The notes: generated by a model not told the origin, from the letters alone. 49,649 nucleotides of DNA from UMGS172 sp045578845 (GCA_045578845.1 JAZNLA010000050.1:1-49649); one strand, 5' to 3'; counted from the first letter of the stretch, positions 16,697-26,436 are shown. Program-made: numbers and translations.

Positions 16697-19426
16697 ATGG
16701 GTCTTATCCAAAAAATATTCGGAAATTACAGTGAAAAAGAAATTAAACGTATTCTGCCTTTGCAAAGACAGGTGCTTGATTTAGAAGAAAAATATTCATC
16801 CTTTAGCGACGACGAACTCCGTAACATGACCGAAAAGTTTAAATCACTTTTAGCCGAAGGCAAACCGCTCGACGCAATTTTGCCCGACGCGTTTGCCGTT
16901 TGCCGCGAGGCTTCCTACCGCGTACTATCCATGAAACACTTTCCTGTTCAGATTTTGGGCGGTATTATACTGCACCAAGGCAGAATCAGTGAAATGCGTA
17001 CAGGTGAAGGTAAAACACTTGTTGCCACTTTGCCTGCATACCTTAATGCTCTATCGGGCAAAGGTGTTCATATTGTAACGGTCAACGATTATCTTGCCCG
17101 ACGCGACAGTGAGTGGATGGGCAAGGTTTACAGTTTTTTGGGACTTACCGTAGGACTAGTTGTCCCCGGTATGGACAATGACCAAAAACGTGTGGCTTAC
17201 GATGCCGACATAACCTACTGCACCAACAATGAATTAGGTTTTGACTATCTTCGTGACAACATGGTGATCTACGCCAACCAGCGTGTTTGCCGCGGATACC
17301 ACTACGCCATTGTTGACGAGGTTGACTCAATTCTTATAGACGAAGCGAGGACTCCGCTTATTATTTCAGGCAGAGGCAACAAGTCAAGCGACCTCTACCT
17401 TTCGGCTAACAAGTTTGCAAAAGGCCTTAAATGTGTCAGAATTCGCGAAACCGACAGTAAAAAGACCGACGAAGAACTGCAGATTGACGGCGACTATGTT
17501 GTTGACGAAAAAGCCAAAACCTGCACCCTTACACCCGAGGGTGTTATTAAGGCTGAACAGTTTTTCGGTATAGATAACCTTAATGACCCCGACAACATTA
17601 CCGTTGCCCACCACATTCAGCAGGCTATCCGTGCTTACGGCATTATGAAACGCGATGTCGACTATGTTGTAAAAGACGGCGAAGTGCTTATAGTTGACGA
17701 ATTTACCGGCCGTATAATGTACGGCAGACGTTATAATGAGGGATTACACCAAGCCATTGAAGCAAAAGAGGGTGTAAAGGTTGCACATGAGTCAAAAACG
17801 CTTGCCACAATAACATTCCAAAACTTCTTCAGAATGTATGACAAACTCGCCGGTATGACCGGTACTGCCATGACCGAGGAAATGGAATTCAGGCAGATTT
17901 ATAAACTTGACGTTGTTGAAATTCCCACCAACATGCCTGTTATAAGAGAAGATAAAACCGATATTGTTTACAAGACCGAACGAGCAAAATTCGCGGCGGT
18001 CATTGATAATATTGCAGAATGTCACGAAAAAGGCCAGCCTGTACTGGTCGGTACTATTTCTATCGAAAAAAGCGAACTGTTGAGTTCCATGCTCAAAAAA
18101 CGCGGTGTAAAACACAATGTTTTAAACGCAAAATACCACGACAAGGAAGCCGAAATCATTGCCCAAGCGGGCAAATTCGGTGCTGTTACCATTGCCACCA
18201 ACATGGCGGGCAGAGGTACCGATATCATGCTTGGCGGTAACGCCGAGTACCTTGCCAAAGCCGACCTTCGGAAACTCGGTTACAGCGACGAAATCATTTC
18301 CGCCGCTACGGGATTTGCCGAAACATTTGACCCGGACATTTTAAAAGCAAGGGAAGAATATGCCCAATTTTTAAGTCAACACAAAGAGGAAATATCCCCC
18401 GAAGCCAAAAAGGTAAGAGCCGTCGGCGGACTTTGTATTTTAGGTACTGAACGTCACGAATCAAGACGAATTGATAATCAGTTACGCGGACGTGCCGGCC
18501 GTCAGGGTGACCCCGGCAGCAGTAGATTTTATATTTCTCTTGAAGACGACCTCATGCGTCTTTTCGGCGGAGAAAGAATATACGGCGTTATGGAAACCCT
18601 TAAAGTGGACGAAAATATGCCGCTTGAAATCAGTTTCCTCTCTAAGACTATTGAAAGTGCACAGCAGAAAATCGAGTCGAGAAACTTTGCAATAAGAAAG
18701 AACGTACTTGATTACGACGATGTTATGAACAAGCAGCGTGAACTCATTTATGCTCAGCGTAACCGCGTACTTGACGGCGAGGACATCAAGCAAACCGTTC
18801 GCAAAATGATTGACGATACCATTGATACGGTTGTAGACGAGTATCTTGTGGGCGATGTTGCCGACGATTGGAATTTATCCGGTCTTCGCGACCACTTCAG
18901 AGGTTGGCTTATTTCAGACGGTGAACTTGAATTTAGCACAAATGACCTTAACAGCCAAGACCGCAAGAGTATAAAACAACTACTTAAAAACAATGTTGAT
19001 AATATTTACGAAGCAAAGGAAACCGAATTCGGTGAACCTTTAATGCGTGAAATTGAACGTGTTATGTTGCTTCGCAGTGTTGACACACACTGGATGGACC
19101 ACATCGACGCCATGGACGAATTAAGGCAAGGTATAGGACTTCGTGCCTACGGTCAGCATGACCCTGTTGTCGCCTACCGCAACGAGGGTTACGATATGTT
19201 CAGTGCCATGACCGAATCAATTCGCGAAGATACCACAAAAATGGTGCTTTGTGCAAAGGTGCGTAAAAACGAAAGCGAAGTCAAACGTACCAAGGTTGCT
19301 GAGGAAGAAACAGGCAAACAAAAAGGTATCACCGTAAAAGGTAAAGGTGTTGTAGGTAAAAATGCTTTATGTCCTTGCGGCAGCGGTCTTAAATATAAAC
19401 GTTGTTGCGGCAAAAATATTGATTAA
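16697..19426 (+). CDS. secA: Preprotein translocase ATPase SecA
   Basis: The 909-residue motor ATPase drives secreted proteins through SecYEG. The start is the ATG at 16697 with AAGGAG upstream. Motifs include MRTGEGKTLVATLPAYL (Walker A), VDEVDSILIDEARTPLI (Walker B and DEAD-like), VDEFTGRIMYGRRY, NMAGRGTDIMLGG and GRAGRQGDPGSSRFYIS. The C-terminus carries an intact zinc SEC-C motif, CPCGSGLKYKRCCG, which in family members binds SecB or ribosomes. It is the first gene of a + strand run with the GH43-like gene 15 bases downstream. Confidence 0.98.
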   Translation: MGLIQKIFGNYSEKEIKRILPLQRQVLDLEEKYSSFSDDELRNMTEKFKSLLAEGKPLDAILPDAFAVCREASYRVLSMKHFPVQILGGIILHQGRISEMRTGEGKTLVATLPAYLNALSGKGVHIVTVNDYLARRDSEWMGKVYSFLGLTVGLVVPGMDNDQKRVAYDADITYCTNNELGFDYLRDNMVIYANQRVCRGYHYAIVDEVDSILIDEARTPLIISGRGNKSSDLYLSANKFAKGLKCVRIRETDSKKTDEELQIDGDYVVDEKAKTCTLTPEGVIKAEQFFGIDNLNDPDNITVAHHIQQAIRAYGIMKRDVDYVVKDGEVLIVDEFTGRIMYGRRYNEGLHQAIEAKEGVKVAHESKTLATITFQNFFRMYDKLAGMTGTAMTEEMEFRQIYKLDVVEIPTNMPVIREDKTDIVYKTERAKFAAVIDNIAECHEKGQPVLVGTISIEKSELLSSMLKKRGVKHNVLNAKYHDKEAEIIAQAGKFGAVTIATNMAGRGTDIMLGGNAEYLAKADLRKLGYSDEIISAATGFAETFDPDILKAREEYAQFLSQHKEEISPEAKKVRAVGGLCILGTERHESRRIDNQLRGRAGRQGDPGSSRFYISLEDDLMRLFGGERIYGVMETLKVDENMPLEISFLSKTIESAQQKIESRNFAIRKNVLDYDDVMNKQRELIYAQRNRVLDGEDIKQTVRKMIDDTIDTVVDEYLVGDVADDWNLSGLRDHFRGWLISDGELEFSTNDLNSQDRKSIKQLLKNNVDNIYEAKETEFGEPLMREIERVMLLRSVDTHWMDHIDAMDELRQGIGLRAYGQHDPVVAYRNEGYDMFSAMTESIREDTTKMVLCAKVRKNESEVKRTKVAEEETGKQKGITVKGKGVVGKNALCPCGSGLKYKRCCGKNID

Positions 19427-19441
19427 GAATGAGGTGTCTTT

Positions 19442-20428
19442 ATGAAAAACGGAGAATTTTGGTATGATACTGACGGTAACGTTATACACGCACACGGCGG
19501 TTGGATTTTGAAGGTAGGCGATTACTATTATTGGTACGGCGAAAACCGTACAGGGGATAACTTTGTTTCGTGCTACCGCACCAAGGACTTTAAAAGTTTT
19601 GAGTTTAGAAACAACTGCTTAACCGCTCATTCCAAAATGGAAAAAAGCCATGTTTCAGATGCAGAATTAACACTTAAAATCCCGATGTCAAGTTTTGGCG
19701 AAAACACTCAAAAATTAGGTGTTATGCGTGTAAATGACCAAGATGAGTTACTTATAAATATTGAACGCCCAAAGGTGCTTTACTGTAAAAAAACAAAAAA
19801 ATATGTTATGTGGATGCACTTTGAAAACGGCCATAACTACAATGCCGCTTCATGTGCTGTTGCCACTTGCGACACTCCAGACGGCGACTTTATTTACCAC
19901 GGAAGTTTTAAACCTTTCGGCAATATGGCAATGGACTGCACCGTTTTTGAAGACGGCGACGACGCTTATTTTATAGCCGCCGCAAGAAACGACCGCGACC
20001 TTTATATTTACAGATTAACCGAAGATTATTTGAGCGTCGAAGACACCGTTAAGGTGCTTTTCCAAAACGCTTCAAGAGAGGCACCTGCTTTCTTTAAACG
20101 AAACGGTGAAATTTTCCTTTTATCCTCGGGTTGTACAGGTTGGAAACCCAACCAAGGCAAATTCGCCAAAACAAGAGAGGGTAAAATCGACGGCAGATGG
20201 TCGATCCTTTATGATTTCGGCGATGAAGTGACCTACCGCAGTCAACCGTCATTTGTACTTCCTATCGACAAAGACGGCGTTACGGAATATTATTATTTCG
20301 GCGACCGTTGGGGAACCACATCGCAGGAATATTTTAACTCTACCTATGTTGTACTTAAAATAAAATTCGACCAAGACGGCAATCCTTATATAGATTATAA
20401 CGAGGACGCCGAAATGCCCGAAATTTAA
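19442..20428 (+). CDS. GH43-like five-bladed beta-propeller protein, cytoplasmic
   Basis: The 328-residue protein has the repeat style of glycoside hydrolase family 43: DGNVIHAHGGWILKVGDYYYWYGEN at the start, then ERPKVLYCKKTKKYVMWMH, MAMDCTVFEDGDDAYFIAA and YLLSSGCTGW-type blades. The opening resembles the exo-galactanase-like branch of GH43. I did not assign the catalytic acids with certainty. There is no signal peptide, so it would act on imported sugars or have lost enzymatic function. It follows secA by 15 bases with its own GAGGTG site. Confidence 0.75.
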   Translation: MKNGEFWYDTDGNVIHAHGGWILKVGDYYYWYGENRTGDNFVSCYRTKDFKSFEFRNNCLTAHSKMEKSHVSDAELTLKIPMSSFGENTQKLGVMRVNDQDELLINIERPKVLYCKKTKKYVMWMHFENGHNYNAASCAVATCDTPDGDFIYHGSFKPFGNMAMDCTVFEDGDDAYFIAAARNDRDLYIYRLTEDYLSVEDTVKVLFQNASREAPAFFKRNGEIFLLSSGCTGWKPNQGKFAKTREGKIDGRWSILYDFGDEVTYRSQPSFVLPIDKDGVTEYYYFGDRWGTTSQEYFNSTYVVLKIKFDQDGNPYIDYNEDAEMPEI

Positions 20429-20438
20429 AGGGAAAACT

Positions 20439-21065
20439 ATGCACATTCCGTCTGTAGCCACTAAGAGTATTGAAGTTTTATCATTTCAAGAAGCCTTTGA
20501 AATAGAGAAGAAAGCCACCCTTCCTTATAATAAGGAAAAGTGGCTTTATATTCCGTGCGAATATTCCGAATACCGTTATATTTTGGGTACAAAGGGCGAA
20601 AATCCTCTTATTTGTATCGGTATAAATCCGTCTACCGCCGAACCTGACAATTTAGATAACACCCTAAAAAGTGTTGAACGGATAGCGAAAAGCAACGGAT
20701 ATGACTCATTTATTATGTTTAACGTCTATCCGCAACGTGCCACAAACCCCGATGACATGGAAGAGGAATTCAACGAACAAATGCACCTTGAAAATATGTG
20801 TGCATTTGAGTACATATTGTCGCTCTACAAAAACGGGCACAAACCTGCCGTTTGGGCGGCGTGGGGCACCATTATTGAAAAGCGAAAATACCTTGCCTCA
20901 TGCGTTAAAGACATGGTTATGCGTGGTGAAAAGTACGGTGCCGTTTGGTACACATCGGGTGCCCGTTCCAAACAAAAGAGACATCCGCACCACCCATTAT
21001 ACCTTAAAAAAGACAGTTCTACCGACCTGTTTTCTGACATTTCAGATTATCTTGATAATCTTTAA
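20439..21065 (+). CDS. DUF1643 domain-containing protein
   Basis: The 208-residue soluble protein contains the DUF1643 pattern: YRYILGTKGENPLICIGINPSTA, then SFIMFNVYPQRAT and VWAAWGTII. The family has no experimentally fixed function that I can name. It begins ten bases after the GH43-like gene with an AAAGGGAAA site, and its last codon overlaps the convergent sigK stop by four bases. Confidence 0.8.
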   Translation: MHIPSVATKSIEVLSFQEAFEIEKKATLPYNKEKWLYIPCEYSEYRYILGTKGENPLICIGINPSTAEPDNLDNTLKSVERIAKSNGYDSFIMFNVYPQRATNPDDMEEEFNEQMHLENMCAFEYILSLYKNGHKPAVWAAWGTIIEKRKYLASCVKDMVMRGEKYGAVWYTSGARSKQKRHPHHPLYLKKDSSTDLFSDISDYLDNL

Positions 21066-21745
21066 CCGAAACGGTTGCGAAGTTTTTCAAGTGCTTTTTT
21101 CTCTATTCGACTAACATATGAACGGCTTATTCCAAGCCGTTTTGCCACCTCACGCTGAGCAAGTTCTTTTTTACTGCTCAGTCCGTACCGCAAACTTATT
21201 ATTTCAAGTTCTCTTTTGTCCAGGGTATCTGTAAGATACCCTTTTAATTTTTCCAATTTTATCTTTTTGTCTAAATCTTCGACGACATCGGTATCATCAG
21301 CCAAAACATCAATAAGTGTTAAGGTGTTGCCGTCTTTGTCGGTTTCAATGGGGTCACTGATTGAAACATCCTGTGCCGTCTTTTTAGCCGCTCTGAAATA
21401 CATTAAAATTTCATTGTCTATACATCTTGCGGCGTATGTTGCAAGGCGAATACCTTTATTCGAATTGAATGAAGATACCGCTTTTATAAGTCCTATTGTG
21501 CCGATGGAAATCAAATCGTCTTGGTCCTTATCAGCGGCATAATATTTCTTCGCTATATGGGCTACAAGTCTTAAATTATGCTCAATAAGTTTCTTGCGGG
21601 CATTTTGGTCCCCGCTTTCCATTTTTTTTAGCAGTTCCGCCTCTTCTTTTGCTGACAGTGCTTTCGGAAAAGCACCCGCCGAAGTTGCATGAAGAAAAAT
21701 GTGCAAAAGATTGGGGAATATTTGCCCTATAAGCGACCACAGCAT
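21062..21745 (-). CDS. sigK: RNA polymerase sporulation sigma factor SigK
   Basis: The 227-residue sigma-70 family factor directs late gene expression in the mother cell during spore formation. The N-terminus LIGQIFPNLLHIFLHATSAG is the hydrophobic pro-sequence of pro-sigma-K/E-type factors. Region 2 is NLRLVAHIAKKYY...DLISIGTIGLIKAV, and region 4 is REVAKRLGISRSYVSRIEKKALEKL. The gene is whole and not interrupted by a skin element. SigE is a close relative, but the short length and start favour SigK. A GGAG site precedes the ATG. Confidence 0.9.
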   Translation of the reverse strand: MLWSLIGQIFPNLLHIFLHATSAGAFPKALSAKEEAELLKKMESGDQNARKKLIEHNLRLVAHIAKKYYAADKDQDDLISIGTIGLIKAVSSFNSNKGIRLATYAARCIDNEILMYFRAAKKTAQDVSISDPIETDKDGNTLTLIDVLADDTDVVEDLDKKIKLEKLKGYLTDTLDKRELEIISLRYGLSSKKELAQREVAKRLGISRSYVSRIEKKALEKLRNRFG

Positions 21746-21772
21746 GACATCACTCCTTTAAAATACACTTTA

Positions 21773-21801
21773 ACCTTATGCTTATATTTTAAAGAAAATG
21801 C
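21773..21801 (-). promoter_or_regulatory. Possible sigma-E-type promoter of sigK
   Basis: On the - strand GCATTTT (21795-21801) and CATAAGGT (21773-21780) are separated by 14 bases. They partially match the mother-cell sigma-E pattern (-35 like CATATTT, -10 CATACAnT) that drives sigK in Bacillus. The match is partial and unproven. Confidence 0.35.
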
Positions 21802-21840
21802 GTGTCCGAAATTTTAGATTTTAGGTCTTATTTAACACTG

Positions 21841-22857
21841 TCACATCACATCGGAATAGGTGCAAAGAACACTTTTAAACACTGAGTCACAGTATCCGCA
21901 GTCGGTACACCCTCCGCTACAGGCACCGACCTTTTCAAACCAATCTTCGGGGAATTTACCGTTATCAATATAAAACGGAAAAAACTGCGAAGCAAATCCC
22001 GGTTCGAACAGTTCCAATAAATTGCCTTGATATTTGCCCGAAGTATAGGCACCGAGCACAATACGAGGATGAGAATGTTGGCGGGTTGCAAGTTTAACAA
22101 TATCAACCAATCCCTCGTATTTATGAATATCCTCAGGTCTAATCCATGTTTCTTTTAAGATTTCAACATGGCGGTTTTTATCACTGAACACACTACGGCA
22201 AAGGTGAGGATTCCACTCTATGTTCTTTTTCTGTTCGGCTTCATGACTATGCGAAATTAAATTATCATGGAAAGTCTGACTCGGACAAAAACGCAAGCAT
22301 CCGCTATTAGCCAAAAGGCATATTTTCTTGCCATGGTCATTTGCCCATTTCGACACAGTACGAACATAGTTTAAGTCACGCTGGAAGTCACGTTGAAGAT
22401 AAAAACTGTCGAAATATTCCGCAGCATATGACATTGCCTGAGTAGTGCCTATACGCATATTAACTGAGGCTCTGATTTCAATAGGTAATTTCTCTTCACG
22501 TATTACATGAGCGATAAACGGCGATGTTGTAGTTATAATTTCGGGGCAGATACCGTTTGCCTCCATATACTCTAACAAACTGAGCACTCTATCCCTTAAC
22601 CCCACACTCACAGCATCATCACCATAGCAGTTACCGTTAAGCAACAGGTCAAGTTTTATTCCCATTTTACGAAGTTCCAAAAGTTCACATTCCAACCTAT
22701 ACTGTGCCTGCCAATCGGTCACCGCACTGCCGGGGCGGCCGCTGGCCAGTCCCGGCCACGAAAAATACACCTCACCTATATAATCACGGTATGTTTTTAC
22801 AATTTCGCAAAACGGCTCTCCGCTTACGGTAAATTGAAAACCTACGGCAAACTTCAT
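21841..22857 (-). CDS. U32-peptidase-like TIM-barrel protein with Cys clusters
   Basis: The 338-residue protein resembles the N-terminal barrel of the U32 'peptidase' family (YhbU/TrhP/RlhA type). The core motif LLANSGCLRFCPSQTFHDN (about residues 178-196) parallels the U32 'NDGCLRxCPxRxxHDN' element. The C-terminus adds CSGGCTDCGYC, which with the core Cys could bind a metal or Fe-S centre. Characterised U32 proteins take part in RNA or cofactor hydroxylation with Fe-S centres. This member's substrate is unknown. It is separated from the QueG-like gene upstream by a terminator. Confidence 0.55.
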   Translation of the reverse strand: MKFAVGFQFTVSGEPFCEIVKTYRDYIGEVYFSWPGLASGRPGSAVTDWQAQYRLECELLELRKMGIKLDLLLNGNCYGDDAVSVGLRDRVLSLLEYMEANGICPEIITTTSPFIAHVIREEKLPIEIRASVNMRIGTTQAMSYAAEYFDSFYLQRDFQRDLNYVRTVSKWANDHGKKICLLANSGCLRFCPSQTFHDNLISHSHEAEQKKNIEWNPHLCRSVFSDKNRHVEILKETWIRPEDIHKYEGLVDIVKLATRQHSHPRIVLGAYTSGKYQGNLLELFEPGFASQFFPFYIDNGKFPEDWFEKVGACSGGCTDCGYCDSVFKSVLCTYSDVM

Positions 22858-22895
22858 AATCTAATCTCCCTAAATAAAAATAATACATAAAGACA

Positions 22896-22925
22896 TTATC
22901 GCCGCCGATTTTTCGGCGGCGATAA
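22896..22925. terminator. Strong hairpin terminator
   Basis: A perfect 13-bp stem (22896-22908 with 22913-22925) around TTTT, very GC-rich in its centre. It lies downstream of the QueG-like gene and upstream of the U32-like gene, both on the - strand. Confidence 0.85.
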
Positions 22926-22967
22926 CTTTAACATTTTAACAATTACAACAATGGATCTAAGACTGAA

Positions 22968-23993
22968 TCAGTCCGACTGTCCCTCGTCCTTCGCAGTTTT
23001 ATAGTTCTGTTCGGCGTCATAACGAATCTGCTCTTCGTAATCCTCGGTGAAGCCGTTTTTCTTATAAAAATCTATAACATCCTGGGTTAATTCGTAAGGC
23101 TTAGAGTGGTCAATTTCCCACTGCGGACTTGTGCGGAATTCATTATGGAAAAGATTTTTAATCTTACGGCGTTTTTCCAAATGGATAAAGCATGCACGCA
23201 TACAACCGCAAGCACCTTCGATAGCACGTCCGTAACCGAACTGGTTGGGATATTTGCCGTTGAACGGGTCGAGTTCGTGATCCAAACCGCCGTTAAGACC
23301 CTCTTCACAAGCCATTTCGTCAAGTTTATTGAACTCAATTTCATGACCTGCAACAGTAACCTTTACTGATTCGGTAGTGCTGATAGCATGACCATGGCAG
23401 TTTTTAGCACACTGCATACAACGGTCACAAATATGACCCTCATAAATCGGGTCCGGCTCAAGTTCGGCATCGGTAAGCAAAACAGCAAAACGTACACGGG
23501 GACCGAATTCGGGGGTTAAGAATACTTTACTCCAACCGAATTCACCAAGACCTGCCATGTATGCAGCCATACGGAAATGAATCATAACATCAGGATAGGG
23601 CTTTTCGGGAGAAACTGCACGCGACCAGTTCTCACGGAACTTACCGGTAACGGTGTTGGTTGCGGCACCGGCGAAGAACATAATGGGAATGGTTTCATTA
23701 CCGTCATCTTCCAAATATGCAGTCAATTTATGAAGAACGGTAGGAATATAAATTTGGTTCATAGCGGCATAACCCATAGAAGGATATGCGGAGAAATATG
23801 TACCTTCCTCAATACCGCGGAACATACCTCTTGCTATACGGAATCCCAAAACAATCATGGACTTAGCACCGGGGAATATGTAACGTCCGTCATACTGCTT
23901 GGGACAGCCTTCAAATCGACTCATGGGGGAAATACCGCAAAGGTCTGCACCAAATTCTTTTGCTTTTGCTTTTACCATTTCTGCTGTAATCAT
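22968..23993 (-). CDS. QueG-like 4Fe-4S protein (epoxyqueuosine reductase/dehalogenase superfamily)
   Basis: The 341-residue protein has the layout of the QueG/reductive-dehalogenase superfamily. The N-terminal half has MVKAKAKEFGADLCGISPMSR, followed by the core of the superfamily. Then comes a ferredoxin cluster CDRCMQCAKNCHGHAIS and a second Cys group CGCMRAC. QueG proteins carry two full 4Fe-4S clusters and a cobalamin. Here the second cluster is only partly recognisable and the C-terminal HEAT-like region is missing. A true queuosine role is therefore doubtful and a related redox function more likely. The start has a GGAGG site. Confidence 0.75.
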   Translation of the reverse strand: MITAEMVKAKAKEFGADLCGISPMSRFEGCPKQYDGRYIFPGAKSMIVLGFRIARGMFRGIEEGTYFSAYPSMGYAAMNQIYIPTVLHKLTAYLEDDGNETIPIMFFAGAATNTVTGKFRENWSRAVSPEKPYPDVMIHFRMAAYMAGLGEFGWSKVFLTPEFGPRVRFAVLLTDAELEPDPIYEGHICDRCMQCAKNCHGHAISTTESVKVTVAGHEIEFNKLDEMACEEGLNGGLDHELDPFNGKYPNQFGYGRAIEGACGCMRACFIHLEKRRKIKNLFHNEFRTSPQWEIDHSKPYELTQDVIDFYKKNGFTEDYEEQIRYDAEQNYKTAKDEGQSD

Positions 23994-24038
23994 TTTTAAT
24001 TGCCTCCGTTTGTGTTTCCATATATAAATGAATTTATA

Positions 24039-25085
24039 TTATTCTGTTTCAAAAAGTTGTGCTTTAAGTGAAGTTTCCAACGACTGACCCGATTTAAGAT
24101 GCAAGAGCGTATCGGCCTCTTTAGCGTCATTATAACATCTTCCGGGTGCCGAAGACCACGGCTCTACCGCAAAAACATAACTTCGTCCGTACCATGGATA
24201 TTCTTCAAGGCCGCGGTAGACCGACCAAACCCACAAATATCGGAACACGTCTAAATCCCACGACATACGAATGCCTAATTTTTTATTGTGATTTATCAAC
24301 TCATACTGTCCTGCTTTTAAATCGGATATTAAATATGAGATATTTCCTTTTTCATCGGCACTTCTTACACGGCTTAAATCGAAAAGTTCACCTTTTTTAT
24401 CTGGTAACATGGGCCACTCGCCCTCAGTTTCCTCGGCGAACGGACAATTTTTCGTAGACGTATAACCGGGGACCAATACGTGCGGTTTCCCCACTATTTT
24501 AAGTTCTACCGAATTATCCAAAAACGGAAAACCGAACGCCGGATGATGACCCCACATGAAGTCCATTTCATTACACCCTAAATTGGTAATCTTCTGAGTC
24601 ATGTACAAAGTAGAATCGTTTTCAACCAACTTAATATGCTTTTCAAGTAAAAACGGCGAACGTATTAAACGCAAGGTCAGTTTAACTTCGACACATTCAG
24701 GCTCATCAGTAACAGTTTCACACTGCCAAGGGTACAGACACGCTTCACCGTGTATGCCTATTTCGGCACCGTGATACGTCGTTTCACTGCCGTACACAGG
24801 GCATAGTTCCTGCCAGCCGCCGCTGTAACTGTCTAAAAATGTACCGCCATTTGAAGAAATGGTAGGAATATGATTGATATTCTTAAGTTCGTTGAAAGAA
24901 TGCCACATAAAATCGGTATCGCTTGCCTTATGTACAAACTCAACAATATCGGCACCTTTCCCCAAAGCCAAAACAACCTTAATCTTTTGGTTTTCCAAGG
25001 ACAGCATATCGACATTATTATACAAATATCGACGCATACGACAACCGTAGTTTCTTGTATGAATATAAGGTTCTACCCTTTCCAT
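24039..25085 (-). CDS. Aldose-1-epimerase-like (galactose mutarotase fold) protein
   Basis: The 348-residue protein has the beta-sandwich pattern of the mutarotase superfamily: GGTFLDSYSGGWQELCPVYG, GIHGEACLYPWQ (catalytic His region), WGHHPAFGFPF and FAVEPWSSAPGR near the C-terminus. It fits the DUF4432/aldose-1-epimerase-like branch, which interconverts sugar anomers. The sugar cannot be told from the sequence. A GGAGG site precedes the ATG. The 258 bases upstream (25086-25343) show no gene, hairpin or RNA that I can support. Confidence 0.8.
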   Translation of the reverse strand: MERVEPYIHTRNYGCRMRRYLYNNVDMLSLENQKIKVVLALGKGADIVEFVHKASDTDFMWHSFNELKNINHIPTISSNGGTFLDSYSGGWQELCPVYGSETTYHGAEIGIHGEACLYPWQCETVTDEPECVEVKLTLRLIRSPFLLEKHIKLVENDSTLYMTQKITNLGCNEMDFMWGHHPAFGFPFLDNSVELKIVGKPHVLVPGYTSTKNCPFAEETEGEWPMLPDKKGELFDLSRVRSADEKGNISYLISDLKAGQYELINHNKKLGIRMSWDLDVFRYLWVWSVYRGLEEYPWYGRSYVFAVEPWSSAPGRCYNDAKEADTLLHLKSGQSLETSLKAQLFETE

Positions 25086-25343
25086 ATATTAAGTTCCTCC
25101 GTCTTGCCGAATCAACCGACTTCGTCTATACTTCATTATTATATCATTGCGTCTAATGTTTGTCAATCGCTTTTATACCTATTACATCTTGAAAACGGCA
25201 CTGTTATGCCAAAATATTTAAATTCTATCCATGCTTTTACGGTTACAGTTTAAATATCTGCTATATTGCCGTGGTTAGTAGACATTCCTTCTTTATACAA
25301 ATGTCCGTCATTTGAATACTGCAAAACTTTGGGTATTATTTGG

Positions 25344-26402
25344 TCACCCAAGCACAAATGTCAGTTTTACGGGATTATGGTCGCTGAAAGCAAAGCGGGC
25401 GTCTACGGTTTCACTCAAAACAACCTCTACATTACTGCTTGTTATCATTCCGTCGACCGAAAGTACAAAGTCGGTGCCGTCACCCCTAAAAGGCGAATCG
25501 GCATTGCGGCAGGTCGGTGCATTAGAGCCTGTATGGACCGTGAAACTCTCAGGCAACAATGAGGTTTCAAACGGTGCCGCCCAGTTAAATGTGCCTTCGG
25601 AACGTTCAAAATATTGTGACGAGTCCAAAAGCAGGTCTTTATTAAAGTCGCCAGCGGCAATAACGTAATTGCCTTTATCGTACTGTGCTTTCATATCTGC
25701 ACTCAACATTTTTAATTGCTCGGCGGAAATTGTGCCATCAGATGTATACGCCGATAAATGAACATTATAAATCACCAAATCTTTGCCGTTGTCGGCCTTT
25801 ATAACCGATACGCTGTATGCTCTGTCAAGGTCGAGGTATTTATTAAAGGAATTTTCTATCGGCAGGCTGCGGCGGACAGCCGAAGAAATGTTATAACGGG
25901 AAAACGTCAAAAGTCCCGATTTATTGGCACCGATTGGCTCATTGAAAGGATATAAGAAGTACGGAGAGTCATAATTTTCGGCAAAATTTCGGTCGTACTC
26001 TGTAAAGGCTTCGGCAAAAATTGCGGTCTGGTCAACATGGTAACTGCGAGTGCCGTCGGTATCTACCTCCTGCAAAAGCACAAAATCGGGATTTTGTTGT
26101 TGCAATATGCCCAGTGCCCCGTTTGTATTACTTATTACCGCCTCTTTTGAAAAAGCTCTTGAATGTTCTCCGCCGTCCATGAAAAAGGAATAATCGTCAC
26201 TGTATGCACCGAACCCGATGTTATAGGTCATGAGCGACAGTTGTTGGCCTACAGGTACATTTTCTTCGGCGGTGCCGACAATATCAAGCGGCAGGTTGTC
26301 CTCAATGCGGTGATAATCTATAACAACATAAATCAGATATGACAGCACAACCAAAAGCAATGCCGCCACCACAATTCCCGATATTTTAAAAATCTTTTTC
26401 AT
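25344..26402 (-). CDS. Membrane-anchored endonuclease/exonuclease/phosphatase (EEP) family protein
   Basis: The 352-residue protein has one N-terminal membrane helix (about 8-28), so the catalytic domain is probably outside the cytoplasm. EEP motifs are present in order: LMTYNIGFG, LLQEVDTDG, YNVHLSAYT, AAGDFNKDL and the terminal FSDHNPVKL. The domain acts on phosphodiesters or phosphate esters such as nucleic acids or inositol phosphates. The start at 26402 has a perfect GAGGTGATATT site; nine codons upstream in frame lack one. Confidence 0.88.
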   Translation of the reverse strand: MKKIFKISGIVVAALLLVVLSYLIYVVIDYHRIEDNLPLDIVGTAEENVPVGQQLSLMTYNIGFGAYSDDYSFFMDGGEHSRAFSKEAVISNTNGALGILQQQNPDFVLLQEVDTDGTRSYHVDQTAIFAEAFTEYDRNFAENYDSPYFLYPFNEPIGANKSGLLTFSRYNISSAVRRSLPIENSFNKYLDLDRAYSVSVIKADNGKDLVIYNVHLSAYTSDGTISAEQLKMLSADMKAQYDKGNYVIAAGDFNKDLLLDSSQYFERSEGTFNWAAPFETSLLPESFTVHTGSNAPTCRNADSPFRGDGTDFVLSVDGMITSSNVEVVLSETVDARFAFSDHNPVKLTFVLG

Positions 26403-26436
26403 AATATCACCTCTTTGTTCCAACAACACTTAATAA

